DNA of 64,000 nt. Origin: Bradysia coprophila. Taxonomy: Eukaryota; Arthropoda; Insecta; Diptera; Sciaridae. Shown here piece by piece: positions 56,487 to 64,000 of the stretch; position 1 is the first letter of the stretch; each line of letters begins with the position of its first letter. The DNA is taken from the NCBI RefSeq assembly GCF_014529535.1, contig NW_023503375.1, positions 744,001 to 808,000 of the forward strand. Direction: 5' to 3'. The notes below the pieces were generated by a model that saw nothing but the letters and a program-made list of their open reading frames with translations, searched no databases and had not been told where the DNA came from. The position numbers were made by a program, and so were the translations under genes.

Positions 56487-57589
56487 TTTAAGGCACTTTC
56501 GCTTGTAGAATCCGCGAAATCGCCTAAAATCAATCGCCCAAAACAGGTACACAAATGACTATTGAATATCAATCTGTGATCTATTAAAGATCATCCGTTA
56601 AAAATCAAACAAAATTAATGCTAAAACGAATGAAATAAAAGATTTTGCATCAACAAACGAAGTAATAGATTCAACGAATATACAAAGCAACGCTCGCGGT
56701 GCGTGCAAATGTTAAAAGAGGCGATTCTTATTGCAGATCCCATGATAAGATTTCATATAATGGACATGATTCTCACGCATTAAATGGGGACCTATTGCTT
56801 CTAATTTGCAATTGTGATATTAACACAACTGTTTCCAGGTGAAAATGACCTTAGCTTGTGAATAGCTTGTCAGTGGAAATTGTATTTATTAACGGATATT
56901 GGATCATCAAAAGTTTCATGTTATTGTTATAAGATCTTTTCAACATAAAATTTGCTAAAAATTGAATATTTTCGTCACCTTCATATCGCAGCATAGTAAA
57001 ATGGTTGAATAAATACAATTTGAATGCAATTTTCTAATAAACATCGTAAAATAGACACAATTCTAATCACAACTCAATAAAAAACAATTTATTTCATTCT
57101 TTAAAATATAAAAAAATAAAATAAAAATTTAGCGTGGATAATTAGCGGCGACCAATTAAGCGGTTTGATAACCGTTCCAATTATGTGACTGACATAGAAC
57201 TTTGCTTTATTTGGTTTAACACTCACCGGAATGGCGGCGCTTGTAATATAATTATTTTGTGATAGCTAAGGTTCAACAACATGTCAATAAAAACGAGTAA
57301 TAATCGATAATGGTTGACGCGAAGCGTGCATAACTTTGACATAATTTGGTCTTTATAATTTTTTATTTATATTTTTACGTCCTGTACCATGAACTGAAGG
57401 GCTATTCGATATGTCGTAGGTCTAAAGAGGTAACATTCCTTTTTCTTGTAAAGTATATAAAGCGCAGCACTGATCCTAGCATGAACACTGAATTGACGAG
57501 TGTCAAATTCGGAGGTTTTAGTGCTAAGACCAATCTTCTAACATTGTTTGTATTGGGGAAACTATTTCAGCAAAAGTGGTCATAGTCGA

Positions 57590-57705
57590 GAGATGCCAAA
57601 TAGGGTACTATTTTGTAGAAGTTGTTTTTTAGAGTGTTTTACACTGTCCAATTTTAGTACTCAATTTAGAGTACCACTCATACAATGCGTTGATTGTATG
57701 TTTTA
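57590..57705. mobile_element. Diverged MITE of the CGCACTTCAAG family
   Basis: TGCCAAATAGGGTACTATTTTG, a body ending TTTACACTGTCCAATTTTAG, then CTCAATTTAGAGTACCACTCAT, align with the body of 12051-12205. The outer ends have decayed. Confidence 0.4.
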
Positions 57706-60700
57706 ACTCATACAACGAAAACCAGTCATTCATCTTTAATAAAGAAACGCTGTGTTCATGTCAGGAGCAGTGCTGACATAAAGGTGATTTCGTTGAGACC
57801 ATCTCACTGGCGCGTTGTAGAAACATTTGCACTCAAAGATGTGATGTAAACTGAAATTATATTCAAGTCGACGAAATTTTACCTCGAAAAATACTTGGAT
57901 TTTCAATGGAATAAATCATGGAAATGACTTTTTGTGTGCTTACTGATCTCGGTTCGGCTCGGATGGCAAATCTCATGCAAAACTTTTTTCCCATCGATAA
58001 GACCACAGCAAATTGACATTTAATAAATTCGAATTAATGGATCTAAGGTCCGAACTCCGGAGATAAGGAAAATTAGTTAAGTTATTATACAGCTCTGGTC
58101 ATTTTAGAGGGTTGTGAGGATTTATTGCCGAAAAGTATCGAGTCGATACTATCGACTTTTGCAGTAAACGAATGAGAAAATAAAGGATAATAACTCGGAA
58201 GACATAAACCAATGAGATTTGCTACCATCCTGAAACTGGCGACAATGAAAAGTTTCATTTTTTCAACAAAACTGGTATGTCTACATAGCTTTACTTTCTT
58301 GGGGTTTCACAGATTTTCAGAGTGTAGTTGGGCGAATAATTTGCTTCAGAAGATTTTAAGTGAAATAATAATGTTTTCTGTTGCTACGACTTCGTATGGG
58401 TCTTCACGTAGCCGTCTACTTTTTGTGCGAAAACGTTGAATTCGACCACAAACTTCGCATTCACACTAAACGATACCAAAAACAAATTAACGCAAGTTAC
58501 GCTCAGCTAAACCGAATAATGATTCCGTTGTTATGATTATTATTTCAATTGGTATATTAACGATAAAATAATGTTTTTTTATTGTTCTCCGTCTAAATAA
58601 ATAAAAAAAAAATCCAGCGCCGATAAGCATTGTAAATTATGTTGTAAAAACCTCGATATATCTTTTTAATCGTTTGGCAGCCCACACCATAAACATCTAC
58701 TTCAGCGACGAGTGACAAAAGGACTCATTCATTTGGATTAATTACTACCTTCTATGTGGTATACATTGAAAAATAGAATGAACGCTCTAGTTCTAGCCAG
58801 ATTGATTGGTATCTTGTGACATTCGTAAGTTTTCCCTGCCAAAAATTTTGTGTGAACGATAGGCTAGACACAGCTTCTATACTAATAGGTGTAGCATATT
58901 TATTGGATCAATTTAACATTCAGCTGAACAAATAAGACTTGCAAATACTGAAATATTACAGATATCTCTGATGTCACACTAATCGAGATAATCGAGATAA
59001 ACAAATGATAGCATGACGAAGTATATTTCTAGTCAGTTGATGGAAGAGTCTCATTTGAAGCAAGCAATTTTACATTCACGAAATACAATTGAATCTTTGA
59101 TTGTACATGTATATATGCCTGATTGGAAAATGCTAATTTATTCGGTTTTTTCTTAACTAAACTTTAACTGAATACGTCAAGAACTGAAACTATGTTTGGA
59201 GTTGTTTTTATTGATTTGCTTCTTTCAAGGTTTCTCTTAATTTCTTTGTACATATTTCACTGTTTCTGAACCCTGATAACAGTTTGTACATTGTAGTTTG
59301 CGACCGGACGTATCAAAAATGCACACGTTATCAAATTACACATATAATGTGAATACATACACGGTTTGATAAATCAAGTCCAATTTGAGCTTGTGTGATA
59401 CATTTTAGACGTCAGGGAACATATTAAAGTGTGGACTATGTACGTATACGCTAAGTAAATTAAAGATAAAGTCAAGATTTTTGTAGACGATAAAATATTT
59501 CTAAGCTTTCGGCTTCGATCAAATCAAATTCAAAATCAGTGCCATTTTCATCATATTTCAATTATTTGCCTCATATGTATTACATGGAACAGGTAAAGGT
59601 ACAGGTAAAGGTACCTCCAAATACTTTGTTTTTATTAAAACGTAGATTAAGTAACTTCTGATTCAAAAATTATGTTACTCATCGACTTGAGGAAATATCT
59701 GTTTTCCCTACAAACATTTTCCTTCTTAAATACTTTGTAGTCACTTCACAGTCTTTTTATCGTTGTTTTATATAAATCTAATATCCGGACTTGCATTGGA
59801 GCAAAAAATCAAAAATTCAGATAAATTTTTCGTTCGTGAAGTCGTGCGATGAAACCTTATCTAAATTCTCCCAATGCCACGGTTTCGAAAGCAAGTTGGT
59901 TGAACTCATTATAAGAAAGGAAACGTTTCGAGAAATTTTTTTCGTTATTTCGTGCGACGCGTGATATGTACCCAAGATTGGATATCAATGAATCTTGTGC
60001 CGCACGAGATTTTAACCATAGGAGAGGAATCTCTTGCCCTCAAAGCTGTTGTAGCTCCTTAGAATTGTAACGCATACTGGAGCTACGCTGTGTGTTTAAT
60101 TTAAGAAGTTTTTTTTTGGAAATAAATGAAATTGAATTGAAATTGAAAGCTACTTTCAGGTGATTTACAAGAAAATGCTTTGAGTTTTAAAGAGCTTTCA
60201 TCTAAAGTAAAACTTGTAAATGGCTATAGCACTGCTCCTAACAAACGTATCAGACATTCGTTCATGTTCACGCATACATGTATCATAATTTTGACGTTTG
60301 ATATACGAGTGTTAATGCTAAGAACAGTGCTATGAAATGGCTGACGTTCAGCGAAGAAAACTGTCGATCAACGAACATTTTTAAGTATGGGCAGTAAAAG
60401 CCAAGGAGGATTAACATTGCCTCAGATTTTCTAATTTTCACACTAGATTGTGTGGAAGCACCATAGACATAACGTCTGCTATGAAACGTCATCTGAATAT
60501 TTAAAGTAAATCAGAATTTTTTCCGAATAATAACAGTTGGGCGGTGATGCTGATGCTGCAAAATGATTAAGCATGTAAATACACGTACATAGTACGTATA
60601 CTGGTTTGAAAATTGTTTTGTTTCGACGAGTGGATTATAGCCCTTGCCATCGATTCTAGATACTAACTTCCCAATAATCAAACCAATTTCCTAGCAAATA

Positions 60701-62763
60701 CGTATAAGCTTCTAGTGTTACGATACTTCTAAAATTGTATGGAAAAAGACAATGACGACTTTGCAACAGCTTGACGATTCGTTTATTTTGCTTCAATTAA
60801 GTACCTTTCTTATATTACACATATACAATATTCTGCTGTTTGTTAACTGGTATATTAAAGTTACAAAATTAAACAATTCGTATAAGTCTTACAGTTAATG
60901 CACATTTGCCACTCACAGCGTTTTTTTACCTAGCTTTATAATTCGACTCTATACTATCATTACAAATGTTGCACATTGTATTTAGCGCAATCATCAACTT
61001 TTTTTATTCGTTTTATGATTGCGAGTTAATTAAATTAATTGTCAACGCGTTAAAGCTCTATCGAAATGACACTATAAAATATCTACTAGTACAACTACAA
61101 AGTATATAATGCTGGTGGTAATACTGGTATAATATCAGCCCTTTAAAAAAAAAAAAATCACTGAAACATTTATATCCACAAAATTATATCACAAACAGCG
61201 GAATAGTAGTATAACAGCGCGGTTTCAAACCGATCCGATTAAAACAAACGCCTCTGTTTGTTTATTTATTTTTGTTTAATTTTATATAAAACTGTAACAT
61301 TTTTATTACACCACACCGCGAGTGCATTATGCGAGACCAATAGTTCGTTAATGAATTACGCGGCAATGAAAAAGTTGACGCGAACCTTATTCTCTGTATC
61401 AAAATGTACTGAACTCCCAGCAATTCAGTTTTTTTTTCAGTGATGAGAAGTGAGAGGTTTTTTTTATTATGTTAGTAGTGTAGTTCGTTGTATATTATAC
61501 TTATACTGTGGTATGTCACACGTCGAAACGATTTATACAATTATTGTGTTTCATTTGAATATTTGTGTACATTAATAAAATGTATCTAGTTAATGACGGT
61601 CGGGAGAGTTGTACGTCAATTGTATTTTTCTGTACCCGTTTGTAAATGGATCAATTCAATATTTACAAATTAGAGAACCTTATGATTAACCATTCATTGT
61701 TGTCGTTTCGTGGAATATCAAGAATCAGTAAGGACCGTAACAGACTTATAGAAACAACATTGAACTTGAATAATTTTTAACGAAAGAAAAGCTCATTATA
61801 TTCTTGAAAGCTTAGTAGCACTTTGAAGGTGAACCGCTCGACCCAACCTCCTATAACATATATAACTAGCCAGCGGTCATCGTCAGACCATTAGGATTTA
61901 CCCAATAGTTTATAATCTATTGCTCTCTTATTTACCACTTTCAGACGACACACACATTCAACACATCTCTATTTATGCAAAATCAGGTTTCATATCGTGA
62001 GGTGAGCAAATAAAAAAAGGAAATATCATGACCTTGACTCAAACATACTTTTTATAGTCGTTGTTTTCATTACAAAATGGTAACCAATTCAATTGTACAT
62101 TCAATCGAACTGGGGGGAAGTGAAAGGAAATCCGATTACGTGTTTTTAACACCTGGTATATGCTGTACGGTCCATTTATATCTAATGTTACCAACAATTT
62201 GTTATCAATCAGATAAATTATTGTACAGAAATGCCATTAATAATTTATGGATAATTACAGATTCAATTGTTTCATTGATTTGTCGTAATGCAATACGACC
62301 TTAGAGTTATTGCGGTTGAAATAATTAGGTATAATGAACCGAATGTAGGCTATTAGATCTATTTAAGACATTTTCATCGGAACCATAGACAAACATACAC
62401 TTTAAGGGCCAAACACGATTTTGTACACAAAGTCAAGCCAAAGTAAAATACGAAAGTTATGGGACCTTTATTAACTTGAATGTGTACTTATGTTGAAATT
62501 TTCCATACTATACACATCGTACTTACGTATCACATACGTAATAGTACATTACGTCCTTGTTTCGAGTTTTTTTTTAACCAAGAGGCAGAGCCGAAGGCGA
62601 GGACTATAATCCCTCGAGGCAAAACAACAATCTTCAAACAATTACGTAAGGTATTTTACTTGCGAAGCCCTGCGAAAATGAAAGTTATCGCCAGTGTCAA
62701 TGGTGCTGCATGTAAAATTCGATTTATTTTGGGTTCAACGTTTTCGCTTCGTAAATCCAATCC

Positions 62764-62990
62764 ATCTCTATTTGCACGGCAGAGTAAAATAAACCAGGCA
62801 GGAGCGGTTCATTTTCGAAACGTCAAATAAGGGACCTAATACACTGGATGAAAATGAACTCAAATGAACACTGACATACATTGAAAAAAATTTATTCGCA
62901 AAAAATATAGGGCTACTAGATTATTCAGGTCCCTAGTCAAATCAGCGCTCCTGCCTGGCTAACTTTACTCTGTCGTGCTATTTGTGATCG
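62764..62990. repeat. Inverted repeat around AGGCAGGAGCG
   Basis: CTATTTGCACGGCAGAGTAA and CCAGGCAGGAGCG at the left match the inverse of CGCTCCTGCCTGGCTAACTT and ACTCTGTCGTGCTATTTGTG at the right; AGGGACCT also pairs. Weaker pairing extends outward to about 62690 and 63075. Likely a decayed fold-back element. Confidence 0.5.
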
Positions 62991-64000
62991 GAACATTTTC
63001 AAATCAAATGTCAAAAACATTTTTTTTGTTGATGTCAAAATTAATATGATAAAGCATGACACTGCTACTGGCCTTCCCACTCGTACCAAGACCAAGAAAG
63101 GAGTGTCTAAACGAAAGAAATGCAAAGTCTATTCCGATACCATCCAAATATGTTCTATGTTACTGCTAGGAGAAGTGCTATGGCTAAGGATTAAATACCG
63201 AAACGAGATATTGTCAATTATCTAACCTTGAAAATTAAAACAAATCAAAGTGAGATTCCCCGCGGTTCGGTTGCAAGAACTCTTATTCAAATGCCATTTA
63301 ACAGCAAGAGGTCTTGAACTCTTTTTCTTTTTACCGAATTGAAATGTTTTGAATAAGCGGTTTGAACTGGTTCACCACTTTGCTGTAATGAAACTGCGCA
63401 GAAAGTTTTTTTTTGCAGTTCCTGTCTTCATGTCATGTTTTATTATTATAACAATAAAGCGAATTTAACGACAATTTTTCAATTTAGATTCATTTCATTT
63501 CAAGTGGTCTATTTTTATGCTGAGATTAAACTAAAGAAATATTTTCGGTTCTTCTTATTCACTTAATGTGGTGTCACTAAATTTAAACAAGCGACAAAAC
63601 AATTGATACGGCTGTAGCAGTCTCAGGAAACATGTATAATACGAAATTCCATATCAATCTTGAACCACATGTAGCTATGTTATCACATAATAAAGAGTTC
63701 CGACATACGAACACAAAGACATTTCTCGTTGGTGTCACCCTGCAGTAAATATACTCCTACAATACGATTACCGACAAAACAATAAAAGCTTTTGATACGC
63801 AGAAATGTAAACCCGGTAAATTTTCCACAACACACGCGTATTTACAGTTTTGCGCATGAGCTTTACAATATCGTCATCGATGAGCGAATAACTCATCTTA
63901 GAGAGGATTTTCCATTTAACACGTGAAATGCGCTCTTTGATGACGCAAACAAAGCTTCTGAAAGCTTCTTGAATGAAAACAGTCTAATAAATCAGACATT

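Larger units (their letters stand above)
52218..64000. other. 11.8-kb AT-rich region without a supported gene
   Basis: No ORF here has recognisable protein features or joins into a multi-exon model. Notable items are listed separately: mini-ORFs at 55045 and 55657 with a TATA box between them, a 15-base tandem repeat, fold-back repeats at 56364 and 62764, and a MITE relative near 57590. Several WGATAR-type words cluster at 54830-54875. It could be a large intron or regulatory domain of a gene beyond the right edge. Confidence 0.5.

Noticed and set aside
62480-63125. Two open frames ending in similar residues (ARQSK.NQAGA, ARQSKVSQAGA)
   Set aside because: The similarity comes from the inverted repeat around AGGCAGGAGCG, not from a protein family.
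1-64000. CRISPR array or bacterial operon
   Set aside because: Genes are spliced and widely spaced, and repeat families are fold-back or tandem types without regular spacers.

Overview
This window looks like nuclear DNA of an insect, most likely a fly. It is AT-rich, its genes are split by mostly short GT-AG introns (about 55-110 bases), and the proteins are insect-like: a trehalase, thioester-containing proteins and fly-type HPS5 and kappaB-Ras. A nematoceran fly such as a fungus gnat is my guess from gene style and content; I could not test it. I rebuilt exons by eye from frame, splice sites and protein family knowledge. Every multi-exon gene listed closes in frame with no internal stop.

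Layout. 1-737 (-) kappaB-Ras; 2337-4710 (+) HPS5, a BLOC-2 subunit; 5106-7199 (-) NOP9, convergent with HPS5. 7.2-9.3 kb is mobile-element debris, including one fold-back element inserted in the arm of another. About 9.28-22.02 kb and 22.15-35.0 kb are two copies of a 12.7-12.9 kb tandem duplication. Each copy carries one complete 13-exon thioester-containing protein (TEP) gene, of 1421 and 1430 residues. 35265-36897 (-) LTV1; 39413-40979 (+) PEX13; 42439-43104 (+) an unrecognised two-span membrane protein; 47895-52217 (-) secreted trehalase. The last 11.8 kb has no gene I can support, only repeats, a TATA-type promoter candidate and two related mini-ORFs.

The centre of interest is the TEP pair. 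Both genes keep the thioester motif GCGEQ and a histidine placed like the catalytic His of C3. Neither has a recognisable signal peptide, and neither has the cysteine-rich tail of secreted insect TEPs. The two proteins are almost identical at the first exon and over the thioester half (7 differences in the 365 codons of exon 9). They diverge, with length changes, in the middle where the bait region of this family lies.

The two duplicated units also work as a natural filled-site/empty-site comparison for mobile elements. At least seven insertions are in one copy and not the other. They include a pair of nearly identical 1.24-kb elements, a 2.26-kb fold-back element that itself carries further insertions, an hAT-like MITE with an 8-base target duplication, and a 5'-truncated retrotransposon tail with a restriction-like endonuclease signature.

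The housekeeping genes have unrelated jobs (NF-kappaB control, lysosome-related organelle biogenesis, 40S ribosome maturation, peroxisome import, trehalose use). I see no operon-like logic linking them.
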